A DNA stretch of 64,000 nucleotides, from positions 310,001-374,000 of the forward strand of contig NZ_JBFNXW010000003.1 of the NCBI RefSeq assembly GCF_040811775.1, in the 5' to 3' direction. The notes below the pieces were generated by a model. The model was not told the origin of the DNA and made no database searches. It worked only from the letters and a program-made list of their open reading frames with translations. Numbering within the stretch: the stretch's first letter is position 1; every line of letters starts with the position of its first letter. A program made the position numbers and the translations under genes. The DNA comes from Balneola sp. MJW-20. GTDB lineage: Bacteria > Bacteroidota > Rhodothermia > Balneolales > Balneolaceae. Positions 8,170 through 16,363 of this stretch are shown here, one piece after another.

Positions 8170-10392
8170 GTGATAAATAACGCCAAGCAGTATGTGCTTC
8201 CCTCCAGGGAAGGCGGATTAGGTACCTTCGGGGGAGTATTCACACCATCGATCCTGACGATCCTGGGTGTGATCATGTATTTACGTTTCGGATGGGTGGT
8301 AGGAAATGTCGGACTTATCGGCACTCTTATCATTGTGACTCTTTCTACCAGTATCACCTTTCTGACCAGTCTCTCTATTGCATCTATTGCTACCGATCAG
8401 CGGGTACGGATCGGTGGGGCTTACTATATGATCAGCCGTTCTCTGGGAATAGAATCGGGGGGTGCGATCGGTATCCCGCTGTACTTTGCCCAGGCTTTAT
8501 CCGTGGCTTTATATACCGTTGGTTTTGCAGAAAGTGTGGTTCGTGTTTTCCCGGGACTGGCTGAAAAATGGGTTGGTGTCATTACCACTGTTTTAGTTGC
8601 GGGGCTTGCACTGGCATCCGCAAAGGCCGCTATTCGTGCACAGTATGTAATTATGATCGGGATCGCTCTTTCTCTGATATCGCTGATCTTCGGTAGTCCG
8701 CTTGAAAATTCGAATATTGAAATGTGGGGAGCCTCACAGGCGAACTCGGAGGGTTTCTGGACGGTCTTCGCCGTGTTCTTTCCGGCTGTGACCGGTATTA
8801 TGGCCGGGGTTAATATGTCTGGAGATCTGGAGAACCCGAATAAATCTATTCCAACCGGCACCTTTGCGGCTATTGGCGTTGGATATGTGATCTATATGGG
8901 ATTACCGGTCATTCTGGCCAGCAGGGCAGATGCACTGACCCTGATCAATGATCCGCTGATCATGAGAAAAATGGCTTTCTGGGGTGATGCGATCCTCATT
9001 GGTGTCTGGGGTGCTACTTTATCCAGTGCGGTGGGTAGTATTCTTGGAGCTCCGCGGGTACTGCAGGCTCTGGCCAAAGATGGTATTCTTCCGGATATGT
9101 TCAGTTTTCTGGCTAAAGGATCCGGTAAAGATGATACACCCCGGATCGGTACCATGTTTACGCTGGGTGTTGCCCTGATCGCAGTCTGGTTTGGTGACCT
9201 GAACCTGATCGCGCCGGTGCTGACCATGTTCTTTCTCACCACGTATGGAGTACTGAATATAGCCGCAGGAACTGAGAAGTTTCTGGGCAGCCCTTCCTTC
9301 CGGCCTAAATTCAAAGTGCACTGGTTCTTCTCTTTACTGGGGGCTGTAGGATGTATTGCTGTCATGTTTCTGATCAATACCGGGGCTACAATAACTGCAA
9401 TGATATTTGTGGCCATCATCTTTGCCTGGCTTAAAAGACGGGAAATGGAATCCGCCTGGGGGGATATCGGCCGAGGTATCTGGATGGCTGTAACCCGGGC
9501 AGGGCTCATGAGATTAAGCGAAGATCTGGAGCCGAAGAGCTGGAGACCCAATCCTCTGGTACTGGCGGGATCTCCCACCAAAAGATGGCATCTGATCGAA
9601 TTTGCAAATAACCTTACGCATGACCGGGGCATACTGAGTGTAGCCAGTGTCCTTTCAGAAGGAAACATCACTACTGAGCAGATGTACAGTATGAAGGCGA
9701 ATATTAAGGAGTTTCTTTCCCGCCGAGGGATACAGGGGCTGGTAAAGCTGATCTCATCCAAAGACCGCTATCAGGGGGTTACTGATCTGGTACAATCATA
9801 CGGGCTGGGAGCGCTTGAACCCAATACGATCATTATCGGTGACAGTGATGAAGTGAAATACCGCCATGAGTTTTGTTCCATGATCAAGCGGTTTTACGAA
9901 TTGCAGCGCAATGTGCTCATTGTCAAAAAGGGAAGTGATTTCGATGCATTTGGAAGACGGAAGCGAATCGATGTTTGGTGGGGCGGACTAAAAGGAAACG
10001 GGGGTCTGATGATGATCCTGGCCTACCTGATCAGCAGCAGCCTGGACTGGCGTGAAGCTCATCTGCATATTAAAATGGTGATCGATGATGAGGATGCTAT
10101 AGCCAGTACCCGTCATAACATTGAGCAGGTTCTTGAAGAGATCCGCATAGATGCCAAGGCCGATATCATATATTCCGACGGGAGGTCCTTTGATGAGATC
10201 CTGCTTTCCTCATCAGCCGAATCTGATCTGGTCTTTCTGGGTATAAAAGTCCCGGACGGTAATTTTGAAGAATATTATTCCGACCTGCAAAAGCGAATAG
10301 CTGGTCTGCCTACTACGGTGCTTGCTCTCGCTGCCCAGGAAGTATCTTTTGGAGAGGTTCTCATCCAGAAAGATACTATGCAGGACAACTGA
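8170..10392 (+). CDS. SLC12-type cation-chloride cotransporter homologue (APC superfamily)
   Basis: A 740-aa membrane protein with about 12 transmembrane helices in residues 20-430, beginning LGTFGGVFTPSILTILGV and YLRFGWVVGNVG, blocks shared with NKCC/KCC transporters. A long hydrophilic C-terminal half (about 445-740) corresponds to the SLC12 regulatory domain (NPLVLAGSPTKRWHLIEFAN; DVWWGGLKGNGGLMMILAYL). Established family knowledge: SLC12 proteins carry out electroneutral co-transport of chloride with Na and/or K, and a few prokaryotic members are known. Substrate here is inferred, and an amino-acid permease-like role is an alternative. Start is GTG at 8170; the nearby ATG at 8159 runs into a stop after three codons. 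It ends six bases from the stop of the convergent peptidase gene. Confidence 0.88.
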   Translation: MINNAKQYVLPSREGGLGTFGGVFTPSILTILGVIMYLRFGWVVGNVGLIGTLIIVTLSTSITFLTSLSIASIATDQRVRIGGAYYMISRSLGIESGGAIGIPLYFAQALSVALYTVGFAESVVRVFPGLAEKWVGVITTVLVAGLALASAKAAIRAQYVIMIGIALSLISLIFGSPLENSNIEMWGASQANSEGFWTVFAVFFPAVTGIMAGVNMSGDLENPNKSIPTGTFAAIGVGYVIYMGLPVILASRADALTLINDPLIMRKMAFWGDAILIGVWGATLSSAVGSILGAPRVLQALAKDGILPDMFSFLAKGSGKDDTPRIGTMFTLGVALIAVWFGDLNLIAPVLTMFFLTTYGVLNIAAGTEKFLGSPSFRPKFKVHWFFSLLGAVGCIAVMFLINTGATITAMIFVAIIFAWLKRREMESAWGDIGRGIWMAVTRAGLMRLSEDLEPKSWRPNPLVLAGSPTKRWHLIEFANNLTHDRGILSVASVLSEGNITTEQMYSMKANIKEFLSRRGIQGLVKLISSKDRYQGVTDLVQSYGLGALEPNTIIIGDSDEVKYRHEFCSMIKRFYELQRNVLIVKKGSDFDAFGRRKRIDVWWGGLKGNGGLMMILAYLISSSLDWREAHLHIKMVIDDEDAIASTRHNIEQVLEEIRIDAKADIIYSDGRSFDEILLSSSAESDLVFLGIKVPDGNFEEYYSDLQKRIAGLPTTVLALAAQEVSFGEVLIQKDTMQDN

Positions 10393-10398
10393 TCACTT

Positions 10399-11769
10399 TT
10401 AACTGTATTCTGGAAGTAATTCCAGGAAACGCGCTGAAGTTTTTATTCCCCGGTGAAAATCCTTGAGAGAAAAGTTTTCGTTAGGGGAATGGATCGCATT
10501 GCTCGTCAGACCGAAGCCCATCAGTATGGATTCCACACCGAGCACTTTCTTAAAGTCGGCAACGATCGGTATGGATCCGCCTTCACGGCTGAAAAGAGCA
10601 GGTTTGCCGTAAATATCTTCAAAGGCATCGGCTCCGGCTTTGAGTCCATAGAAATCCAGATCAGTTACCGATGCGTGTCCGCCATGGTGTTCTCTGACCT
10701 CGACCTTCACTGTATCAGGTGCTAATGACTTGAAGTGTTTGGCGAAAAGTTCAGCGATCTTTTTTGGATGCTGATCCGGGACCAGTCTCATACTGATCTT
10801 AGCTCCGGCCTTGGATGGAAGCACGGTCTTCGCACCCTCACCCTGATAACCGCTCCAGAGTCCGTTTACGTCCAGTGTAGGACGTGCAGAGGATCTTTCA
10901 AGGGTAGAGTATCCTTTTTCACCATGAAGCGCTTTAACATCCAAAGACTTCTTATAAGCCTCTTCATCAAAAGGTAATTTTGTGTAAGCCTCGCGGTCGG
11001 CCCCGGTGAGTTCAATCACATCATCATAAAACCCCGGGATCTGAATGACTCCGTCCTCATCCTTTAGTTTAGCGATCATCTCACAGAGTACATTCGCCGG
11101 GTTTTCTACTGCACCGCCATATACACCCGAATGCAGGTCACGATTCGGACCGGTCACTTCTACTTCCATATAGGCAAGTCCGCGCAGTCCGTAAGTGATG
11201 GAAGGCGTGTCCTTGTCGAACATGGCAGTGTCCGAGATCAGAACCATATCACAGGAAAGCATTGCTTTATGTTCCTCCAGAAAAGGTACCAGGTTAGGCG
11301 AACCGATCTCTTCTTCACCTTCGAGAATGATCTTTACATTCACAGGTATAGGTTCACCTGACTTAACATATGATTCAAGGGCTTTAAGGTGAGTATAAGC
11401 CTGTCCTTTATCATCACTTGCACCGCGGGCATAGATAAGCCCGTCCTTTACGGTCGGCTCAAAAGGAGGAGTATCCCACAGGTCATCGGGATCGGATGGC
11501 TGCACATCATAGTGTCCATAAATAAGTACGGTGGGGCGATCATCATAAGGGCAATGCTCTCCGTAAACAATAGGGTTTCCGGGAGTATCGAATAATTCCA
11601 CCCTTTCAAGATCCAGTTCGTTCAGTTTTTCGATAAGAAAGCCGGCAGCTTTTTTGATCTCATCTTTTTTAGTGGAGTCAGTACTGATGCTGGGAATCCG
11701 AAGCAGTTCAAAAAGCTCTTCTACGAATTTATCTTTGTTCTCATCGATGTATTGCTGTGATATACTCAT
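10399..11769 (-). CDS. M20-family dipeptidase (CNDP-like metallopeptidase)
   Basis: A 456-aa cytosolic di-zinc peptidase of the M20 family, carnosinase/CNDP branch. Metal and catalytic motifs are in order: YGHYDVQP (His86, Asp88), ARGASDDKGQ (bridging Asp near 119-120), ILEGEEEIGS (Glu152-154) and LISDTAMF (Asp180). A dimerisation insert starting RDLHSGVYGGA follows, and a late His occurs in NAIHSPNE. All expected ligands are present, so it is probably active on short peptides. It lies 26 bases downstream of batE on the same strand and could be read from the same transcript. There is no signal peptide. Confidence 0.93.
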   Translation of the reverse strand: MSISQQYIDENKDKFVEELFELLRIPSISTDSTKKDEIKKAAGFLIEKLNELDLERVELFDTPGNPIVYGEHCPYDDRPTVLIYGHYDVQPSDPDDLWDTPPFEPTVKDGLIYARGASDDKGQAYTHLKALESYVKSGEPIPVNVKIILEGEEEIGSPNLVPFLEEHKAMLSCDMVLISDTAMFDKDTPSITYGLRGLAYMEVEVTGPNRDLHSGVYGGAVENPANVLCEMIAKLKDEDGVIQIPGFYDDVIELTGADREAYTKLPFDEEAYKKSLDVKALHGEKGYSTLERSSARPTLDVNGLWSGYQGEGAKTVLPSKAGAKISMRLVPDQHPKKIAELFAKHFKSLAPDTVKVEVREHHGGHASVTDLDFYGLKAGADAFEDIYGKPALFSREGGSIPIVADFKKVLGVESILMGFGLTSNAIHSPNENFSLKDFHRGIKTSARFLELLPEYS

Positions 11770-11795
11770 CCGTGAATCTTATTTATGTATGTTAG

Positions 11796-12560
11796 TTAAA
11801 TTATCTTGATACCCTCATCCTGGATCCAGCCATACTGGCCGTTACCTAGTCGTACGAAAAGCCATCCGGTTTTCTCCCGGCTGATCTTCTGATCAACCAC
11901 AAGGTCATAGCCTTCATAAGCCATACTTACCAGGTCAGCATCCATATCTGCATTACTCCTGACCCTGATCTCATCATCAGTAAGGACCGCTTCGTCATAA
12001 CGGGCATCCACGTAATCAGAATAGAATGCGAGTCCCAGTATTATAATTCCGGTACTTAATACAGAAAGTGCTGATGTTTTAAATTTCTTGTCTTTCAGTT
12101 TTCCAAACCACCTGCCGAATAAAATGGTCATACTCAGGAGAATAAGTACGATCCCAAAGTAAAATACACCGCGAGGTCCGGGTCTTTTGATCATCCATTG
12201 CACGGCCAGGTCCCAGGGTAGTTTTTTCAGGATGGCTGACTGGCGGCTGAATTGGGAATTTACAAACTCCAAAGCCTCCTGAGCACGATCTTCCGTCTCA
12301 TTGTATTCAACAGCTCTAAGCAAATATGCTTTAGCAAGTCCCAGAGAGTCTATCTCTGTTGCCGCTATTCCCATATTGAGAAATAAGGGTCCGGACTTAT
12401 AGCCTAGTCTTTCAATTCCCTTATATAAATTCAGGGCATCTGAATAAGCGCCTTCTTCCAGATAACCATTAGCCTGGTCAAATAAAGCCTGCGGACCTTG
12501 TTGAGCACATACAGAGAAGGAGAAAAAGAACAGGAAAAGTACCGTTATAAGTTTTCTCAT
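11796..12560 (-). CDS. batE: BatE-like protein: TPR repeats, two membrane helices, SH3 domain
   Basis: The 254-aa protein has a signal peptide (to about CAQQ, residue 20) and TPR-type helices (about 22-110: ALFDQANGYLEEGAYSDALNLYKGI). A short loop and two transmembrane helices (about 133-155 and 165-182) follow, then a bacterial SH3-like domain (about 195-254, ending GQYGWIQDEGIKII). This TPR-TM-SH3 order is that of BatE in the Bacteroides aerotolerance (bat) operon. Its start overlaps the batD stop by 4 bases (ATGA type). Its molecular role in the bat system is poorly defined. Confidence 0.82.
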   Translation of the reverse strand: MRKLITVLFLFFFSFSVCAQQGPQALFDQANGYLEEGAYSDALNLYKGIERLGYKSGPLFLNMGIAATEIDSLGLAKAYLLRAVEYNETEDRAQEALEFVNSQFSRQSAILKKLPWDLAVQWMIKRPGPRGVFYFGIVLILLSMTILFGRWFGKLKDKKFKTSALSVLSTGIIILGLAFYSDYVDARYDEAVLTDDEIRVRSNADMDADLVSMAYEGYDLVVDQKISREKTGWLFVRLGNGQYGWIQDEGIKII

Positions 12561-14302
12561 AGCTTCTTACCCATTTTGTTGATGAGGTCGCGTGAGCGTT
12601 CAAGATCGGTATTCAGGTCTTCCTGAGATGTATTAGGAGCATAAGCGATCGTATCACATTTGGTAAAGATGCGGCTGAGCTCATTCCAGTCACTTTCGTT
12701 GATGAGAGGCCGAACCTTATCCAGCAGTTCGTTAACAGAATGACCCGCCGGGGGCAGATCCAGTTTATCTGTTATGTACTGCATCAGTGATTTCTGGATC
12801 AGGTGATATGCGGTTTTAATATCCTGGCCTTGCACCTGATCCAGTGCTTCCATTGCTTTATCCTTGGCACGGACACTTCGTGAATAGGTGGTATCAGTCT
12901 CAAGTTTGTATAAATGTCTCTTATAAAAATAGGCTATCAAGGTTGCAAAAAAAGGCAGAAACAGGAAAGACCAGATCCAGGGGTCTTTATAAAGCCTGAG
13001 GTTATTCCCGGAGGTCCAGCTGGCAAGTCCGGTCAGGGGTTTTACATTAAGTCGCAGATCGGTGCCGGAATTACCAGTTGCTGTGGGATCCCTCAGAATA
13101 TTCAAACTGACCGCGGGTAAAGTGCGGACGACATATCGTCGGTTTTCCGGGTCGAACCATGCTACTTTTTCTTCAGGAATCTCAAAAGCTCCTGCATTAC
13201 GGGCTATAAGTACATCGGTAAAGGTTCGGCTTCCCGAGATCTGACGATCCGACCGCCTGACGTCTGAGGTTTCCTGGGGATTATACTGTTCCAGGTTTTC
13301 CGGAAAGTCGTAATCCGGTTTATCTACCAGTGGTACATTCCCTGTCCCCTTGATAGTAGTTATGATCTCGATACTCTCACCAACCAGCGCTTCTTCCGGC
13401 ACAATCTCCCGGCTAATACTGAATTCCCCGACTCCTCCGATAAACTGGAAATCACCTTCTTCCGGAAGGGCCCTTACATTAATGGTCACCGGGTTGGTCT
13501 CCAGTTCAATGCGTTCTGAGTTCGGTCCGAAACTAAAGATGTCCATGCTCTGACCACGGGTCTTCCGGACGGAAACTGTTATGGCAAAGGGGCTTAGCGT
13601 AAGTTCACCGGACTTTGTCGGGAAAATGGCATATTGCAATAATTTCGCCCGCTGATAGCGCACTCCGTTTATGATCTCAGAAGTTGTGGAAACTCTTTGG
13701 GGATTGTCCAGTTCCTCTTTCCAGAAGCCTTCTGCTTTCCAGCCGGGAGCCGCCTGGTATGAAGAAACCTGAATGCCGTCACGAAAATAGAGTGCAATGT
13801 CTGCGATCACCTGTTGCCCGACGACAGGTTCTTCAATGCTGGGTTCGAGTCGTACATAAATATCCGGATTGCGTTCTTCGGAATCCTGCGGGAGATCATC
13901 ACGGTCTATGACCTGAAATGAAATGGCTTCCGTGGAATAATTTTCACCATCGATGAGAACTGTGATCGGAGGGATCGAGAAGTTTCCTGCTTCTCTCGCT
14001 ATCAGTACATAAGAAAAGCCCGTTTCGGTAGCAGGCCGGCCATTGATGATCCGGTAGCTGCTTGAGCGACTGGTATAATTTCTCAGCCATTCCAGCCCGT
14101 CTATGGGAGGCAGCTCAGGCTGATCGATGGAGCTTAATTTACCAGATATGGTAAGCTGCAGCTGAACCTGTTCTCCTACAAAGATCTTATCCGGACTCAG
14201 TTCGGCAGATACACTAAAGTCCTGAGCCAGCAGTCCGGGCTGGCTCAAAAACAGGCTGATGAGAATTAGTAAGAATGGAAAATGCTTACCAGTCTTTCTC
14301 AT
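12557..14302 (-). CDS. batD: BatD family protein
   Basis: A 581-aa exported, membrane-anchored protein. It has a signal peptide ending LLAQDF (about residue 27), then Ig-like beta-sandwich repeats beginning SVSAELSPDKIFVGEQVQLQ, FISPPITV-like strands and a second block EFSISREIVPEEALVGESIE. One transmembrane helix lies near residues 443-462 (WIWSFLFLPFFATLIAYFYK), followed by a basic cytoplasmic helical tail to the end. The PDKIFVGEQVQLQ opening and overall plan are typical of BatD/oxygen-tolerance proteins. It overlaps the preceding TPR gene by 17 bases and batE by 4, so the three are tightly coupled. Confidence 0.88.
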   Translation of the reverse strand: MRKTGKHFPFLLILISLFLSQPGLLAQDFSVSAELSPDKIFVGEQVQLQLTISGKLSSIDQPELPPIDGLEWLRNYTSRSSSYRIINGRPATETGFSYVLIAREAGNFSIPPITVLIDGENYSTEAISFQVIDRDDLPQDSEERNPDIYVRLEPSIEEPVVGQQVIADIALYFRDGIQVSSYQAAPGWKAEGFWKEELDNPQRVSTTSEIINGVRYQRAKLLQYAIFPTKSGELTLSPFAITVSVRKTRGQSMDIFSFGPNSERIELETNPVTINVRALPEEGDFQFIGGVGEFSISREIVPEEALVGESIEIITTIKGTGNVPLVDKPDYDFPENLEQYNPQETSDVRRSDRQISGSRTFTDVLIARNAGAFEIPEEKVAWFDPENRRYVVRTLPAVSLNILRDPTATGNSGTDLRLNVKPLTGLASWTSGNNLRLYKDPWIWSFLFLPFFATLIAYFYKRHLYKLETDTTYSRSVRAKDKAMEALDQVQGQDIKTAYHLIQKSLMQYITDKLDLPPAGHSVNELLDKVRPLINESDWNELSRIFTKCDTIAYAPNTSQEDLNTDLERSRDLINKMGKKL

Positions 14303-14789
14303 TCTTCGCGCTTCCCTGGGCTTTTTGCTTTTTAAAGTCTTTCAAAAGTTCTTTTTCTTTTTGAGCGAGAGCCTGAAGGATCTTTTCGGCTTGCTCTTTA
14401 CTGATCTGTTCAGGTACCTCTCCCTGGCTTTCACTTTCCTGAGGGTCGGCTTCCTGCTGCGACTCACCCTGATTTTCCTGTTGCTCTTCCTGATTTTGTT
14501 GCTGCTGTTGATCCTGTTGCTGCTGCTCCTGTTCCTGTTCCTGCTGATTCTCTTGATTCTGCTGCTGTTGCTGCTGTTGTTTTTGTTGCTCCAGCTTTTC
14601 AAGCAGGGCATTCAGCTTGGCATCGGTAGGATATTGAGCGAGTCCTTCCTGCACCCTTGCGATAGCCTGATCAAGTTCAGATGCAATATAATATTGAGCA
14701 CCCGAATGGAAATAAGTATCAGCAGACTGAGCCTTTACCGAGGAAAAGGAGACAGCAATAAACAGCAAAGGAAGATAAAGGTATTTCAT
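14286..14789 (-). CDS. Secreted TPR protein with poly-Gln/Glu tail (Bat-associated)
   Basis: A 167-aa protein with a signal peptide (MKYLYLPLLFIAVSFSSVKAQ) and one to two TPR-like helices pairs (residues about 24-65: TYFHSGAQYYIASELDQAIARVQEGLAQYP). A strongly biased Gln/Glu segment follows (about 66-125), then an Arg/Lys/Glu-rich C-terminal helix (about 128-167). Placement between the larger TPR protein and BatD suggests it is part of a periplasmic scaffold with them. It resembles the C-terminal part of BatC-type proteins, and I cannot assign it further. On the opposite strand the Gln codons read as a leucine-rich open frame, which is not a gene. Confidence 0.75.
   Translation of the reverse strand: MKYLYLPLLFIAVSFSSVKAQSADTYFHSGAQYYIASELDQAIARVQEGLAQYPTDAKLNALLEKLEQQKQQQQQQQNQENQQEQEQEQQQQDQQQQQNQEEQQENQGESQQEADPQESESQGEVPEQISKEQAEKILQALAQKEKELLKDFKKQKAQGSAKNEKDW
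14476..14593. repeat. Low-complexity CTG/TTG (Gln-codon) tract
   Basis: On the minus strand this is a run of CAG/CAA codons broken by Glu and Asn codons, giving runs of up to six Gln inside the small TPR gene. A shorter Gln run occurs in the neighbouring TPR gene near 14990-15005. Such imperfect trinucleotide tracts can vary in length between strains by slippage while keeping frame. Confidence 0.8.
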
Positions 14790-14793
14790 AATT

Positions 14794-15426
14794 TCATGAA
14801 TTTATATCAGCTACATCCTTGGTTCTCTGAATAAAGTCCTTGAATGCATTAACGGTTTCATCAACCTTCATAGCCTCATTCATTAGGTCATATGCTTCCT
14901 GGTAACGCTGAAGTTCGACCAGCTTTTCGGCCTGGGCCTTCATAGCTTTAGCATACTCAGAAGGCTCGATATTATCCTGTTCCTGGTTTTGCTGCTGTTG
15001 CTGCTCGTCCTCAGACTCCATTTTAGACAATGCCAGTTCATAATTGGTTTTAGCTTCTGTATCACGAGGATTTAACCTGAGGGAGTTACGGAAATGCAGT
15101 GAAGCAGGTTTCCATTTTTCCGTTTCAGCCAGGGTAGTGCCGATATTGTATTCTGCCAGTGACTTTTCTTCAGGGGTTTCCACGAGTCCGCGGTATTCCA
15201 GGTAGGTCTGAATCGCCTCTTCTGTCTTTCCCTGTTTTGCCAGTGCATTTCCCAGATTAAAATACAGTTTGGCATTTTCCGGATCCTGATCGATGGCCGC
15301 ACGATAGAGTTGTTCTGCCTCTGCATAGTTACCTTTTGCATAGGCTTCATTTCCTTTTCGGGCATCCGAATCAGCGGACAGCAGCAGGAATAAGCTGAAA
15401 ACGATATATGAAAAGGTTTTGATCAA
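14794..15426 (-). CDS. BatC-like TPR protein
   Basis: A 210-aa protein with a hydrophobic N-terminal signal (KTFSYIVFSLFLLL) and about three TPR repeats. The first two are clear: EAYAKGNYAEAEQLYRAAID at about 28-47 and LYFNLGNALAKQGKTEEAI at about 52-70. A Gln/Glu-rich linker (about 142-155) and a final helical pair follow. The start appears to be TTG at 15426, six bases after the yebC stop; no ATG fits before the signal. Order and content match BatC in bat operons, though the MoxR, DUF58, BatA and BatB partners normally upstream are replaced here by yebC. Confidence 0.75.
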   Translation of the reverse strand: MIKTFSYIVFSLFLLLSADSDARKGNEAYAKGNYAEAEQLYRAAIDQDPENAKLYFNLGNALAKQGKTEEAIQTYLEYRGLVETPEEKSLAEYNIGTTLAETEKWKPASLHFRNSLRLNPRDTEAKTNYELALSKMESEDEQQQQQNQEQDNIEPSEYAKAMKAQAEKLVELQRYQEAYDLMNEAMKVDETVNAFKDFIQRTKDVADINS

Positions 15427-15432
15427 TGTCTA

Positions 15433-16191
15433 TTAATTCAGGTTCTCTGCAACGGCGACGGTTTCGTCATCCATCTGCATGTTAGTAAACACATTATTGA
15501 CGTCATCATTGTCTTCAAATTTTTCCATCATCTTGAAGTTAGATAACGCCGTGTCTTCATCCACTTTGGTTTCTGTGGTTGCTTCCCGTATCAGTTCTGC
15601 GGATTCGATTTTGTAACCGGAATCCTCCAGGTTTGTCCGAACGGTGTACAGATCATCACGGGTCGAATAAACGATGAAAAATTCATCTTCCGTATTTACA
15701 TCCAGTGCACCGGCATCAATGGCTTCCAGCATAAACTCTTCTTCATCCAGTCCTTCCGCCGGTATACGGATCATCCCTTTCTGTTCAAAAAGGTAACCCA
15801 CAGAACCGTTTGTCCCCATATTTCCGCCGTGCTTGGTAAAGATGTGGCGGATCTCACTTACCGTTCGGTTGATGTTATCGGTAGTCGCTTCAATAAAATA
15901 TGCGATACCGCCAGGGCCATAGCCCTCATAAGTCACTTCCTCGTAATGAGCCGCATCTTCTCCTTCGCCGCTTCCGCGTTTGATGGCGCGTTCGATATTA
16001 TCCTTAGGGACATTATCCGCCTTTGCGTTATCTATAGCCAGCGATAAGCGAGGATTCCCGTCCGGGTCTCCGCCACCCTCACGGGCTGCAATGGTGATCT
16101 CTTTAATGTGTTTGGTAAAAACTTTGGAGCGCTTAGCGTCCTCTTTTGCTTTTTTATGGCGAATATTCGCCCATTTCGAATGACCTGCCAT
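15433..16191 (-). CDS. yebC: YebC/PmpR family protein
   Basis: The 252-aa protein opens MAGHSKWANIRHKKAKEDAK, the family signature, and continues with DNAKADNVPKDNIERAI and TYEGYGPGGIAYFIEATTDN blocks. Three-domain YebC proteins are known as DNA-binding regulators and, in more recent work, as factors that relieve ribosome stalling at proline runs. Which role applies here cannot be read from sequence. It is transcribed towards the TPR/BatD/BatE genes with a six-base gap, so it probably heads their transcript. The divergent neighbour is bshA. Confidence 0.95.
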   Translation of the reverse strand: MAGHSKWANIRHKKAKEDAKRSKVFTKHIKEITIAAREGGGDPDGNPRLSLAIDNAKADNVPKDNIERAIKRGSGEGEDAAHYEEVTYEGYGPGGIAYFIEATTDNINRTVSEIRHIFTKHGGNMGTNGSVGYLFEQKGMIRIPAEGLDEEEFMLEAIDAGALDVNTEDEFFIVYSTRDDLYTVRTNLEDSGYKIESAELIREATTETKVDEDTALSNFKMMEKFEDNDDVNNVFTNMQMDDETVAVAENLN

Positions 16192-16363
16192 AGGTGCTGC
16201 TCAGTTAATTGATTCAAAAACAGAATTAAATATACATAAAAAGATGCGACAGTGTAAGTTCTCAATGCCATTGAAATGCTTCTGTTAAACCTTGTGTTAC
16301 CTGTTCATTCACAAGCATATAATCTATATGTTAGTTTATAATCATTTTTAGGAGTGTATCTGT

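Noticed and set aside
8892..9761. 289-aa open frame opposite the SLC12 gene
   Set aside because: Shadow frame with no domain motif; the plus-strand protein is a clear membrane transporter.
14259..14834. 191-aa leucine-rich open frame on the plus strand
   Set aside because: Complement of the Gln-codon tract (CTG/TTG) in the TPR gene; leucine runs are an artefact.
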